The translations under genes were made by a program, and so were the position numbers. This document shows, in pieces, positions 39,011 through 47,269 of a stretch of 64,000 nt of DNA. This stretch comes from Methylotenera versatilis 79 (lineage in GTDB: Bacteria; Pseudomonadota; Gammaproteobacteria; Burkholderiales; Methylophilaceae), in contig NZ_ARVX01000001.1 in assembly GCF_000384375.1 (NCBI RefSeq), forward strand, positions 1,860,001-1,924,000, in the 5' to 3' direction. The notes under the pieces were generated by a model, which saw only the letters and a list, made by a program, of their open reading frames with translations, searched no databases and was not told the origin of the DNA. Each line of letters starts with the position of its first letter. The stretch's first letter is position 1.

Positions 39011-39670
39011 TTGATTCACACAGTTTTGTTTGATTTAGACGGTACGCTTGTCGATACCGCACCAGACCTTGGTCATGCGCTGAACATTCAGCTTGCTAGA
39101 CATGGCAAATCAACTTTAAGCGATACAGTCATTCGACCTTTCGCATCACACGGTTCACGCGGGTTGATTGGTTTGGGTTTCGGCATTACGCCTGCTGATA
39201 GCTGTTTTTTAGCATTGCGTGATGAGTATCTAAGTATTTATGACAGCGTATTTTTGCGTAGCCCTGTTTTTTTAGAAGGCATTGCAGATTTATTGCAAGT
39301 GATTGAAAATAAATCCATCAAATGGGGAATCGTCACGAATAAACCGCGCCGATTTACACAGCCTTTAATTAAAAGTATGGGTTTGAATAAGCGGGCGGCT
39401 TGCGTAGTAAGTGGAGATGATGCGCCGCAACCAAAGCCATCTCCAGCGACACTTTTAATGGCTTGTGAACAGATGCATGTTAATCCAGAAAATTGTATTT
39501 ACATAGGCGATGCGGAGCGCGACATTCAAGCGGGGAGAGCTGCTGGCATGCAAACGGCGGTTGCTTTGTTTGGATATATCGATGTGACTGATAAACCGCA
39601 AGATTGGGGTGCGGATGTGATGTTGCGTAAACCTATGGATTTATTAGACTTAATCGCTTTTGAAAGCTAA
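39011..39670 (+). CDS. gph: HAD-family phosphatase, Gph/MupP type
   Basis: The 219-aa HAD hydrolase begins IHTVLFDLDGTLVDTAPDLGHALN, with nucleophile and acid/base Asp in DLDGT, motif II in GIVTNKPR, motif III Lys in PQPKPSP and motif IV GDAERDIQAGRAAG. Start is a TTG at 39011. Annotated by pattern as phosphoglycolate phosphatase, but the gene order mtaD-ubiG-gph is that of Pseudomonas MupP, an N-acetylmuramate-6-phosphate phosphatase of cell-wall recycling, so that substrate is equally possible. Confidence 0.9.
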   Translation: MIHTVLFDLDGTLVDTAPDLGHALNIQLARHGKSTLSDTVIRPFASHGSRGLIGLGFGITPADSCFLALRDEYLSIYDSVFLRSPVFLEGIADLLQVIENKSIKWGIVTNKPRRFTQPLIKSMGLNKRAACVVSGDDAPQPKPSPATLLMACEQMHVNPENCIYIGDAERDIQAGRAAGMQTAVALFGYIDVTDKPQDWGADVMLRKPMDLLDLIAFES

Positions 39671-39825
39671 GCTTTAAGTCATCTAAAGCTAATTCAAAAT
39701 TAATCTTAAGCTTGGTTTTTAGTTTAAAACTACATCATTAACGTTAAGTTTGTACTAAAAAATAGTTAACTAGAAAACTGGTTAACTATTTGAATTAAAG
39801 ATTTTAAGAACAAAAAAGTGTTAAG

Positions 39826-40422
39826 TTAAAGCTGTTTTCTGCCAAGTAGCGCCATCGACAGCGTTCCGCTATCTACATATTCAATCTCACCACCCATTGG
39901 CAAGCCACGCGCAATGCGGCTTACTGTAATGCCACGTGTTTTAAGCAACTCGCTAATATAATGCGCAGTTGCCTCGCCTTCTACCGTGTAATTTGTCGCT
40001 AGAATCACTTCGCTAATTACACCATCTTGTGCGCGTTTAATTAATTTATCCAAATTAATTTCTTTTGGACCAATGCCATCCAATGGCGATAATCGACCCA
40101 TCAGTACAAAATACATGCCGCTATAAGAGTGCGTTTGTTCCATCATCATCAAATCAGTAGGCATTTCAATCACGCATAATTGCGATTGCTCACGTTTGTC
40201 AGAGGCACATAAAGGGCAGATAGGCGTTTCAGAAAAGTTATTACACAACGTGCAATGCCCTAATGCTTGTAATGCATTTTCTAAACTATTGCCTAATTTA
40301 GCCGCACCTTTTCTATCGCGTTGCAAAAGATAATATGCCATGCGTAAGGCGGATTTTGGCCCAACGCCAGGCAAGCAACGCAACGAATCAATTAATTGCT
40401 CAAGCGCGGGTGGATTTTTCAA
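39826..40422 (-). CDS. recR: Recombination mediator RecR
   Basis: DNA-repair protein acting with RecF/RecO to load RecA at gaps. The 198-aa protein starts [30 protein letters not shown] (helix-hairpin-helix), then the four-cysteine zinc site [16 protein letters not shown], and a Toprim domain ([37 protein letters not shown]). Length is canonical. It is the last gene of the leftward dnaX-ybaB-recR group. Confidence 0.96.
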   Translation of the reverse strand: MKNPPALEQLIDSLRCLPGVGPKSALRMAYYLLQRDRKGAAKLGNSLENALQALGHCTLCNNFSETPICPLCASDKREQSQLCVIEMPTDLMMMEQTHSYSGMYFVLMGRLSPLDGIGPKEINLDKLIKRAQDGVISEVILATNYTVEGEATAHYISELLKTRGITVSRIARGLPMGGEIEYVDSGTLSMALLGRKQL

Positions 40423-40472
40423 TGCAGAAACTTTGAGTAAAGTGGATTGGAGTTTTTAAAGATTAAAGCATA

Positions 40473-40781
40473 TTAAAACGGTAATTTAAAGCCAGCTGGC
40501 ATCATGCCGCTCATACGCGCATTTGATGTCGCTTCACCTTTTGCCCTTGCATCATTTAAGGCAATCAACAATAAATCCTCTAAAGTTTCCCTATCGTCCA
40601 TCGCAGCATCGTCAATCGTCACACGTTTTACCACGTTGTTACAGGTCATGCTTATTTTAACCAAACCACTGCTCGCAACACCTTCTACCAGCGTTTCCGC
40701 TAGTTCGGCTTGTGCTTTTTGCATATTCGCTTGCATTTGTTGGGCTTGTTTCATCATATTGCCCATGCCGCCTTTCATCAT
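40473..40781 (-). CDS. ybaB: YbaB/EbfC nucleoid-associated protein
   Basis: Small DNA-binding protein of 102 aa: KGGMGNMMKQAQQMQANMQKAQAELAE, then VEGVASSGLVKISMTCNNVVKRVTID, and a C-terminal GMMPAGFKLPF typical of the family. It follows dnaX after 144 bp containing a repeat-like element and precedes recR by 50 bp; dnaX-ybaB-recR is a widely conserved order. Confidence 0.95.
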   Translation of the reverse strand: MMKGGMGNMMKQAQQMQANMQKAQAELAETLVEGVASSGLVKISMTCNNVVKRVTIDDAAMDDRETLEDLLLIALNDARAKGEATSNARMSGMMPAGFKLPF

Positions 40782-40827
40782 ACTTTTCTCCTTTATATAT
40801 ATTGAAACTTTTAAACTTTTAAATCAG

Positions 40828-40915
40828 GCGAGGCGGCGTGGCCAAAATGGAGCGTAGCATACGTGTTTGTATGTGAGCGAACATTTTTGTTACGGTAACG
40901 ATGCACGATGACAAA
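40828..40915. repeat. Intergenic repeat-like element, copy 1 (dnaX-ybaB gap)
   Basis: GC-richer stretch of about 88 bp inside an AT-rich gap. It starts GGCGAGGCGGCG, contains GGAGCGTAGCATACGTG, an inverted pair CATAC/GTATG (40858-40873) and GTGAGCGAAC, then TTACGGTAACG. The overall plan (AGCGTA..., central inverted repeat, TGAG..., GTAACG) matches the element at 42738-42818, although sequence identity is low. Confidence 0.45.
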
Positions 40916-40925
40916 GTTTAAAATT

Positions 40926-42656
40926 TTAAATAGGTTTTATTGAGTTGGGGATTATTGTCGCACCAAAGTCAGTCATCAACGCTTGCACAAAACTATCTTG
41001 CATAATCGCTGCTTCTGCTGCGCCTTGTACTGTGGCTTTTTCTGCTGCATTTTGCTTAGCTGGCGTGATGATTTCCGCTTCATGCTCGCTACCGACCTCA
41101 ACAGTTAACTTAATTTTTTTGCCAAAATGTTGGTTAATGGCGCTGGATAACTTGTCTTGATAACTCGCACTAATTAAATGTTTCTGATTTTCTGCAACGC
41201 GCAAGGTGATACTGTTTTCGTCATAATTAACCATCTCACAATTTTGTGCCAGTGCACGTGCAAGCCCTAGCTTCAAATTTTGTTCAACTAATCTGCGCCA
41301 ATTACCATCGAAATTACTATTTGCTGCGCTAGTATTTTCTATGTTTTCCGTATCTGAATCGTTGTTGCGTTGTTCACTCGTGCTATTTTCAATAGAGATT
41401 ATTGCATTTGTTTGAAGAGGCGGTTCAGCAATGCGCGAGGCATTCATTTGTGAATCAGAACGTTGTAAATCAGGCTGTTTTTCAACCGGATTAGGCGCTG
41501 TGCTAATTGTTGGTTTTGATGCCAACTGTTGTGTTGAAACAGCAGATTTTGGCTGGTTAGCCGTTAGTTTTTCATGTGGCGAAAAAGCTAACATGCGTAG
41601 TAAACTCATCGTGAACCCAGCATATTCGTCTGGCGCCAAACCAATATCACGGCGACCAAGCAATGCGATTTGATAATATAGCTGCAATGTTTCAGCAGGC
41701 AGTTTTGTGGCTAAATCACTTAAAAGTGCATGTTCTGGATGATCACCTGCAATGCTGTTTGGTACTGTTTGAATGACGGCAATTTGATGCAGAATATTGG
41801 CTAAATCATTCAAAGCTGCCTCAAACGCGATATTGCGCATTTGCATGGATAACGCTTTTTCAATTAATCCTGCGCCATCTTGGTTAATTAACGCATACAA
41901 AATATCAAATAAATAAGTCTGATCAATTGCGCCCAACATGCTGCGTACCTCAGCCTCATTCACGGTTTGATTGCCGTATGCAATGGCTTGGTCTGTCAGT
42001 GATAACGCATCGCGCATGCTGCCTGCAGCAGCGCGCGCAATTAGATTGATTGCAGTTGGCTCGTAACTGATACTTTCTTGCGCGAGCACATTTTGTAAAT
42101 GCTCAGTAATGGTGATACTTGCCATTTGCCTTAAATTAAACTGCAAGCAACGCGATAGCACGGTCACAGGTACTTTTTGCGGGTCAGTAGTCGCTAATAT
42201 GAATTTAACGTGCGATGGCGGCTCTTCTAGCGTTTTAAGCATGGCATTAAACGCGCTTTTGGATAGCATGTGTACTTCATCAATAATGTACACTTTAAAA
42301 CGACCAACAGTAGGTGCGTATTGTGCGTTATCCAGCAGTTCACGCATCGCATCTACTTGTGTATTCGATGCTGCATCTACTTCCAGCAAATCCACAAAAC
42401 GGCCGCGATCAATCTCTGTGCAGGCGTTACAAACCCCACAAGGCGTGGCAGTGATACCCGTTTCACAATTCAATGATTTGGCTAAAATCCGCGCAATAGT
42501 TGTTTTGCCAACGCCGCGTGTGCCAGTGAACAAATACGCATGATGCAGCCGTTGTTGTGTCAATGCATTGGTTAATGCGCGCACTACATGTGGTTGGCCA
42601 ACTAAGGTATCAAAAGATTTGGGGCGGTATTTTCGTGCTAAAACGATATATGACAT
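40926..42656 (-). CDS. dnaX: DNA polymerase III subunits gamma/tau
   Basis: Clamp-loader ATPase of 576 aa. Domain I begins YIVLARKYRPKSFDTLVGQPHVVRALTNAL with Walker A GTRGVGKTTIARILAKSLNC, a zinc module (GITATPCGVCNACTEI), Walker B VYIIDEVHMLSK and the SRC arginine-finger motif LSRCLQFNLRQM. Domain III is followed by a low-complexity Ser/Thr/Asn linker (about residues 365-450) and a C-terminal tau domain V-like region. I did not identify a frameshift site for a separate gamma form. Leads the leftward dnaX-ybaB-recR group; the SRP RNA gene is upstream on the same strand. Confidence 0.95.
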   Translation of the reverse strand: MSYIVLARKYRPKSFDTLVGQPHVVRALTNALTQQRLHHAYLFTGTRGVGKTTIARILAKSLNCETGITATPCGVCNACTEIDRGRFVDLLEVDAASNTQVDAMRELLDNAQYAPTVGRFKVYIIDEVHMLSKSAFNAMLKTLEEPPSHVKFILATTDPQKVPVTVLSRCLQFNLRQMASITITEHLQNVLAQESISYEPTAINLIARAAAGSMRDALSLTDQAIAYGNQTVNEAEVRSMLGAIDQTYLFDILYALINQDGAGLIEKALSMQMRNIAFEAALNDLANILHQIAVIQTVPNSIAGDHPEHALLSDLATKLPAETLQLYYQIALLGRRDIGLAPDEYAGFTMSLLRMLAFSPHEKLTANQPKSAVSTQQLASKPTISTAPNPVEKQPDLQRSDSQMNASRIAEPPLQTNAIISIENSTSEQRNNDSDTENIENTSAANSNFDGNWRRLVEQNLKLGLARALAQNCEMVNYDENSITLRVAENQKHLISASYQDKLSSAINQHFGKKIKLTVEVGSEHEAEIITPAKQNAAEKATVQGAAEAAIMQDSFVQALMTDFGATIIPNSIKPI

Positions 42657-42737
42657 AAGCGAGACTTTAGCCTAAAAAATGGATTTCGTCTAAGCCAAAA
42701 TGTAGAGGTTAGTGCTAAAAAATTATTTAAATAATGT

Positions 42738-42818
42738 AGATGCAAAGCGTACGGAACGCAGAAACTGGAATGTACAATTGGTACATGAGGATTTCGAGTA
42801 CCAAGTAACGCCGCAGAT
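42738..42818. repeat. Intergenic repeat-like element, copy 2 (ffs-dnaX gap)
   Basis: Contains AGCGTACGGAACGCAG, GGAATGTACAATTGGTACAT (near-palindromic centre at 42770-42786), ATGAGGATTTCGAGTACC and AAGTAACGCCGC. The same arrangement of parts is seen between dnaX and ybaB at 40828-40915. It lies between the SRP RNA gene and dnaX and encodes no protein I can support. Confidence 0.45.
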
Positions 42819-42848
42819 AAATAGTTGAAATGCATTTTTTTAAGAAGA

Positions 42849-42942
42849 GGCGAGCCAAACCCCCGGCACTTGCTTAATAGTTGTGGCTGCTTGCTTCCGC
42901 ATCTGACCAGATTGGCTACTTTACAATGCGGGGAGGCCCGCC
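42849..42942 (-). ncRNA. ffs: Signal recognition particle 4.5S RNA
   Basis: Read on the minus strand, the sequence has the SRP Alu-less hairpin: 5' GGCGGGCC pairs with 3' GGCTCGCC, and the conserved Ffh-binding core reads CTGGTCAGATGCGGAAG then CAAGCAGCCAC, closely matching the E. coli GGTCAGGTCCGGAAGGAAGCAGCCA core (GGAA tetraloop and the AGCAGCC asymmetric side). Length of about 94 nt and location upstream of dnaX fit ffs. Exact ends are estimated from terminal pairing. Confidence 0.88.
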
Positions 42943-43032
42943 AGACGGTATTTTACCTTAATTCTATAATCCACCAATAAAAATTGTGCATTTAAATTGG
43001 TTAAGTATTCACGAGATTTAAACTTTAAACCT

Positions 43033-43419
43033 CTATGCATAGCCTGCACGTTGCACAGGCGGCAAGGCCGCAAGCTCTTCGTCAGAATACAAACGTCCTT
43101 GTGTGATAAACGCAAATCCACTGCCACAATCCAATGAAAATGAGCCGCTAGAACCAGGTTGTGCATCTAATATAGTGTGCATGTTTTCTGCAAACGTAAA
43201 GTGGCTATCACCCATATAAAAAGTAGCTTTTTTTTCTGTGCCTAATACGCCCAATATGACATCGGATGCGCTGGCGTGAAACTCATTTTTTGGCATGCAT
43301 AATGGGCCGCTGCCTTCACAACAACCGCCCGATTGTAAGAAGATGATTTCGCCATGCTCTGCAGTGAGCTTGTCAATCAGTGCTAGCGCTGGTGGTGTTG
43401 CAGATAAACGTTCTGCCAT
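43033..43419 (-). CDS. DUF779 protein (aldehyde dehydrogenase companion)
   Basis: The 128-aa protein contains ALIDKLTAEHGEIIFLQSGGCCEGSGPLCMP, a cysteine-rich segment (GGCCEGSGPLC) typical of DUF779, and LDCGSGFAFITQGRLYSDEELA. Members are nearly always encoded beside NAD-dependent acetaldehyde/aldehyde dehydrogenases, as here, 73 bp downstream of one, separated by a hairpin. Function unknown; the conserved cysteines suggest metal binding or a redox role. Confidence 0.9.
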   Translation of the reverse strand: MAERLSATPPALALIDKLTAEHGEIIFLQSGGCCEGSGPLCMPKNEFHASASDVILGVLGTEKKATFYMGDSHFTFAENMHTILDAQPGSSGSFSLDCGSGFAFITQGRLYSDEELAALPPVQRAGYA

Positions 43420-43437
43420 TTCTATTTCTCCAAATAT

Positions 43438-43465
43438 AAAGGGGCGAGAATAAACCCGCCCCTTT
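43438..43465 (-). terminator. Hairpin between aldehyde dehydrogenase and DUF779 gene
   Basis: AAAGGGGCG (43438-43446) and CGCCCCTTT (43457-43465) form a strong stem, followed on the minus strand by an A/T-rich run. It could terminate most dehydrogenase transcripts and so reduce DUF779 expression, or act as a 3' stabiliser within a bicistronic mRNA. Confidence 0.75.
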
Positions 43466-43492
43466 ATTTACTCATACACGATTAGCTAAAAA

Positions 43493-45013
43493 CTAGAAGA
43501 AGCCTAATTTATTAGGGTTGTAACTCACTAATAAGTTCTTAGTTTGTTGATAGTGATCCAACATCATTTTGTGATTTTCGCGACCAATACCAGACTCTTT
43601 ATAACCACCGAATGCAGCATGAGCAGGGTAGGCGTGGTAACAGTTGGTCCACACACGTCCTGCTTTAATGCCACGGCCCATGCGATAAGCGGTTGTACCG
43701 TTACGGCTCCAAACACCAGCGCCTAAACCAAAAATAGTGTCATTAGCGATGGCTAACGCATCGGCTTCATCTTTAAATGTTGTTACAGCAAGCACTGGGC
43801 CAAAAATCTCTTCTTGGAAAACACGCATTTTATTATGGCCTTTTAATAAAGTCGGCTGCACATAATAGCCATCTGCAAAGTCACCTTTTAATACATTACG
43901 GTTACCGCCAATTAACACTTCCGCTCCTTCTTGTTTACCAATATCAATGTAATTCATAATTTTGTTCAATTGGTCTTGTGAAGCTTGCGCGCCAAGCATA
44001 GTGTTTGGATCTAGCGGATTGCCTTGTTTAATCGCAGCCACACGTTTTAATACACGCTCCATAAATTTATCGTAAATGGATTCTTGGATAATCGCGCGTG
44101 ATGGGCAAGTGCAAACTTCACCTTGGTTGAATGCGAACAATACCAAGCCTTCAATTGCTTTATCAAAGAATGCGTCATCTTCATCCATGATATCGGCAAA
44201 GAAAATGTTAGGTGATTTGCCACCTAGTTCAAGCGTAGCTGGAATCAGATTGCTCGCGGCTGCTTGTGCAATTGCACGGCCAGTAGCAGTTGAGCCTGTG
44301 AAACCGATTTTAGCGATACGCTTGCTGTTAGCCAATGGCGCGCCAACTTCGCGACCGTAACCATTCACGATATTAATCACGCCTGGCGGAACTAAATCAC
44401 CAATCACTTCCATCAAAATCAAGATAGAAAGTGGTGTGAATTCAGCGGGTTTTAATACGACACAGTTACCTGCAGCTAATGCTGGTGCCAGTTTCCAAGC
44501 AGCCATTAGAATAGGGAAATTCCAAGGGATAATTTGACCAACAACGCCTAGTGGCTCATGAAAATGATAAGCAACTGTATCGTGATCGATTTCGCTGATG
44601 CCGCCTTCTTGTGCGCGAATGGCGCCTGCGAAGTAGCGGAAATGATCCACAGTTAACGGAATATCTGCATTCAGTGTTTCGCGGATTGGTTTGCCGTTAT
44701 CAATCGTATCGGCAGTTGCAATTAACTCTAAATTTGCTTCAATTCTATCAGCGATCTTAAGCAAGATATTAGAGCGTTCCGTAGTTGAAGTCTTGCCCCA
44801 TTTTTCAAATGCTTTATGAGCCGCATCTAATGCCAATTCAACATCTTCTGCGCTAGAGCGAGCCGCTTGTGTATAAACTTTGCCCGTAATTGGCGTAATC
44901 ACATCAAAATATTCACCTTTAACGGGAGCAACCCATTTACCGCCGATGAAATTATCGTATTTGGCTTTGTAAGGTATTTTCACGCCAAGGCCTTTTAGTA
45001 AATCTAAACTCAT
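43493..45013 (-). CDS. NAD-dependent aldehyde dehydrogenase (acetaldehyde dehydrogenase, AldB/ExaC type)
   Basis: The 506-aa ALDH-superfamily enzyme has the active-site Glu in [12 protein letters not shown] (near residue 265), the catalytic Cys in [13 protein letters not shown] (near 303), the cofactor motif [16 protein letters not shown] and the [23 protein letters not shown] segment. [50 protein letters not shown] is a C-terminal signature of the AldB/ExaC group that oxidises acetaldehyde and other short aldehydes. A DUF779 gene follows. In a methylotroph it may clear aldehydes from alcohol oxidation. Confidence 0.93.
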   Translation of the reverse strand: MSLDLLKGLGVKIPYKAKYDNFIGGKWVAPVKGEYFDVITPITGKVYTQAARSSAEDVELALDAAHKAFEKWGKTSTTERSNILLKIADRIEANLELIATADTIDNGKPIRETLNADIPLTVDHFRYFAGAIRAQEGGISEIDHDTVAYHFHEPLGVVGQIIPWNFPILMAAWKLAPALAAGNCVVLKPAEFTPLSILILMEVIGDLVPPGVINIVNGYGREVGAPLANSKRIAKIGFTGSTATGRAIAQAAASNLIPATLELGGKSPNIFFADIMDEDDAFFDKAIEGLVLFAFNQGEVCTCPSRAIIQESIYDKFMERVLKRVAAIKQGNPLDPNTMLGAQASQDQLNKIMNYIDIGKQEGAEVLIGGNRNVLKGDFADGYYVQPTLLKGHNKMRVFQEEIFGPVLAVTTFKDEADALAIANDTIFGLGAGVWSRNGTTAYRMGRGIKAGRVWTNCYHAYPAHAAFGGYKESGIGRENHKMMLDHYQQTKNLLVSYNPNKLGFF

Positions 45014-45336
45014 GCTAACTCCTCTAGTTTTTCTATTGTTAATATAGTTTTTCTATCTGTAAAACCGCATTGCTTCGTTAGTGTTTTATGATATGTGAAA
45101 GTTCACAAGGTTATATGTATGCATTTGTTAATAAAGACTTTTTTGTCTTTTTTGCAAAGCATTTACCAGCAATTGGTTGAGTTAAACAATAAACCTTAGT
45201 TGTGTGCAAATCAAGCATAAATCATCTTTTATAGTTTAAATTTATTCTTAAGCTATAGCGGACAAATGCCGCATAAGCTATAGTTTGCGCATTAGAAGAA
45301 TGTTAACTTTATAATTAGTAAGGTAAAAACGCATTT
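45014..45336. promoter_or_regulatory. Divergent control region of aldehyde dehydrogenase and adenylate cyclase
   Basis: No gene is apparent in these 323 bp. They hold a TGTGA-N4-TCACA inverted repeat at 45093-45106 (CRP/FNR-like half-sites with the 4-bp spacer of FNR sites), an AAAGAC/GTCTTT hairpin with a T-run near 45144-45161, and a nine-base direct repeat AAGCTATAG at 45250-45258 and 45275-45283 enclosing a GCGG/CCGC inverted repeat. The roles are not known. Confidence 0.45.
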
Positions 45337-46572
45337 ATGTCTGATTCGTCAGCAGTTTTTGGAATTGCCACGAGGGAGTTCTGGCACAATATCAGTCATC
45401 CAACCGACTCTACTATCGGTAAAGCTATCCTTTCTATTTTAGTTTTCGCTGAAAGTTTAGTGTGTATATTTTGGATATTCACGCTTTCAGGCCTAGGCGA
45501 AGGCTATGCAATAATGGCAGCCGTGCCATACGCTTACATTATTCTTTCATACGCCAGTTTATTAGTTTTCTACCGCACCAAGAAATTCGAATACTTCACT
45601 TTCACGCAGCTAGTCATGTTGTTGGTGATGCCATTTTTCATGCAATGGGCGATCGGCGGATATGAAGCTTCTAGCGGAATTGCCATTTGGGCAATCTTGT
45701 CACCGATTGGTGCATTGATGATCTTAGGCACAAAACAATCTACACCTTGGTTTATTTTGTTCGCTTTTTTAGCTGGTCTATCCTGGAAACTTAACTACTT
45801 ATTTGCAGGCAATTCTTTGCCGATTCCCGCGCACGTAAAAGATACTTTCTTCTTGATGAATATCATGGGCACGGCTTGTATTTTGTATGCAGTGATGCGC
45901 TATTTTCAAAGCCAAAAAGAACGCACCTTGCATGAGCTTGAATTAGAGCAGGAGCGCTCAGAGAAATTGTTACTGAACATCCTGCCAAAATCAATCGCTA
46001 ATCGCCTAAAAGAGAATGATATGCGCATCGCAGATAGCCATGATGCGGTGACCATTCTATTTGCAGATATTGTCGACTTTACCAAGTTAACTGCCACCAT
46101 GCCGCCAGCAGAGTTAGTCGATTTGTTAAGCCAACTGTTTTCTCGTTTTGATAAATTGGCCGATCAATATGGTTTGGAAAAGATAAAAACCATCGGCGAT
46201 GGTTATATGGTCGTAGGCGGCGCGCCTGTTTATTTAGACGACCATGCCAATATTATTGCGCATTTGGCCTTACAAATGCAGGAAGACTTAGCGCTATTTA
46301 ATCGGCAAATTGATAAACAATTACAAATGCGTATTGGCATCAGCAGTGGACCAGTGGTTGCTGGTGTTATCGGCACCAGCAAATTTGCCTACGATATTTG
46401 GGGCGATCCAGTCAATATGGCTAGCCGCATGGAAAAAAACGGATTGCCTGGCATGATTCAAGTGAGCGAATTTACCTATGATTTAATCAAAGACAGGCAT
46501 GTTTTTGAAGCGCGCGGTTTAATACCGATTAAAGGCAAAGGCAAGGTCAATACTTATATTCTTAAAGCCTAA
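45337..46572 (+). CDS. Membrane-bound class III adenylate/guanylate cyclase
   Basis: The 411-aa protein has about six membrane helices in residues 25-195 (starting SILVFAESLVCIFWIFTL), a short coiled linker (ERTLHELELEQERSEKLLLNILP) of the kind that precedes cyclase domains, and a class III catalytic domain: metal Asp in TILFADIVDFTKLT (near 242), the base-selecting Lys and second Asp in KIKTIGDGYMVVGG (near 283-287), and DIWGDPVNMASRME with the ribose/transition-state Asn. These residues favour an active cyclase, ATP more likely than GTP. It is monocistronic, upstream of tRNA-Ser. Confidence 0.92.
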   Translation: MSDSSAVFGIATREFWHNISHPTDSTIGKAILSILVFAESLVCIFWIFTLSGLGEGYAIMAAVPYAYIILSYASLLVFYRTKKFEYFTFTQLVMLLVMPFFMQWAIGGYEASSGIAIWAILSPIGALMILGTKQSTPWFILFAFLAGLSWKLNYLFAGNSLPIPAHVKDTFFLMNIMGTACILYAVMRYFQSQKERTLHELELEQERSEKLLLNILPKSIANRLKENDMRIADSHDAVTILFADIVDFTKLTATMPPAELVDLLSQLFSRFDKLADQYGLEKIKTIGDGYMVVGGAPVYLDDHANIIAHLALQMQEDLALFNRQIDKQLQMRIGISSGPVVAGVIGTSKFAYDIWGDPVNMASRMEKNGLPGMIQVSEFTYDLIKDRHVFEARGLIPIKGKGKVNTYILKA

Positions 46573-46628
46573 TTGATTAGGTTTGGTATTAAGCTAAATT
46601 ATTGATGTAATTATAAGGTTAAGTCGCT

Positions 46629-46656
46629 TTGTCATCGTTTACGTATCGTATATAAT
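46629..46656 (+). promoter_or_regulatory. Sigma-70 promoter of tRNA-Ser
   Basis: TTGTCA at 46629-46634 and a consensus TATAAT at 46651-46656, 16 bp apart, followed by CCGCCGC, a GC-rich discriminator typical of stringently controlled stable-RNA promoters. Transcription would start near 46663, about 46 nt before the tRNA. Confidence 0.75.
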
Positions 46657-46708
46657 CCGCCGCTCAAGTAAATGCATAATTGATCATCATTTTGCATTCA
46701 CCTGTTTC

Positions 46709-46798
46709 GGAGAGATGGATGAGCGGTTTAAGTCACCACCCTGGAAAGGTGGCACAGGGTTTACCCTGTCGAGAGTTCGAATCTCTCTCTCTCCGCCA
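46709..46798 (+). tRNA. tRNA-Ser (anticodon GGA), reads UCC/UCU
   Basis: Acceptor arms GGAGAGA (46709-46715) and TCTCTCC pair, with G discriminator and a genomically encoded CCA (46796-46798). The anticodon stem CCACC/GGTGG encloses loop CTGGAAA, giving GGA. A long variable arm (CACAGGGTTTACCCTGT) and T-arm GAGAG-TTCGAAT-CTCTC confirm a class II serine tRNA. Its 3' end is the integration target of the island that follows, and the gene remains intact. Confidence 0.97.
46785..46798. repeat. attL (14-bp direct repeat, tRNA-Ser 3' end)
   Basis: CTCTCTCTCCGCCA, identical to 61848-61861. It covers the 3' acceptor strand, discriminator and CCA of tRNA-Ser, the usual crossover region for integrases of this class. 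The repeat is short and partly low-complexity (CT)n, so the CGCCA end carries most of the specificity. Confidence 0.75.
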
Positions 46799-46811
46799 TA
46801 AATAATTGCTA

Positions 46812-46844
46812 AACCCCATTATCTATTAGATATTGGGGTTTTTT
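46812..46844 (+). terminator. Terminator just inside the island, downstream of tRNA-Ser
   Basis: AACCCCA (46812-46818) and TGGGGTT (46834-46840) enclose an inner TATC/GATA stem and are followed by a T-run. It lies inside the island, so the tRNA's transcription terminator appears to have been supplied by the element. Confidence 0.8.
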
Positions 46845-46854
46845 GTTTTAATCC

Positions 46855-46878
46855 GACCCTTTATAAGACCCTTTCAAG
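46855..46878 (+). repeat. Putative integrase arm sites, left
   Basis: Two GACCCTTT motifs start at 46855 and 46867, a 12-bp period. The same pair, nearly identical, occurs at 61687-61707 near attR and in inverted form at 54081-54100. Tandem short sites at both ends of an integrated element are characteristic of tyrosine-recombinase arm-binding or excisionase sites. Confidence 0.55.
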
Positions 46879-47020
46879 AGTTTCGTAGTATTTCACCACC
46901 ATAGTTTTTTATTTCTTCCAACGGCAAATTTTTTACTTTTTTTTGACCGTATTCCAACTGATTACAAATATATAAATTTCTCACATCCGATTTGGATTTT
47001 TTGTTAAAAAGGAGTGCGAG

Positions 47021-47269
47021 ATGTTAATCAACATTAATAAAGTAATGGAATTATTTGGTGTAAAAAAATCAGCTATATACAAAATGATTTCTGATGGTGT
47101 TTTACCTGCACCAATAAAAGTTGGTGGATCATCTAGATGGCTATCAAATGAAATTGAGGATGCTGTGAATTCTATGATAGCTCGTAGAAATGAATCTAAA
47201 ACAAAATCCACGCGTAGAGGTCGTCCACCTCGTTTCATAGCTAAAGCTAATCAACAGGTGATGCTATGA
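47021..47269 (+). CDS. AlpA-like HTH regulator/excisionase
   Basis: The 82-aa protein begins MLININKVMELFGVKKSAIYKMISDGVLPAPIKVGGSSRWLSNEIEDAV, a MerR-like winged helix of the AlpA/phage Xis family (pattern R/K-S-IYK.I..G..P.P...G...RW...EI), followed by a basic tail (TKSTRRGRPPR). AlpA homologues activate integrase/excision or control replication genes in P4-like elements. An AAAAGGAG site precedes the ATG, and its stop overlaps the next start by ATGA (47266-47269), so it is coupled to the replication protein. Confidence 0.88.
   Translation: MLININKVMELFGVKKSAIYKMISDGVLPAPIKVGGSSRWLSNEIEDAVNSMIARRNESKTKSTRRGRPPRFIAKANQQVML

Noticed and set aside
42109-42543. 144-aa plus-strand frame inside dnaX
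   Set aside because: Lies opposite the conserved ATPase core of dnaX; serine/threonine-rich translation without a recognisable fold.
45144-45161. AAAGAC/GTCTTT with T-run as a terminator
   Set aside because: It lies in the divergent gap and not behind any gene on the plus strand; more likely chance in AT-rich sequence, so it is mentioned only in the regulatory region entry.
46709-46798. tRNA-Ser gene disrupted by the integration
   Set aside because: Acceptor, anticodon, variable and T arms all pair and CCA is present; the element restored the 3' end, so the gene should be functional.
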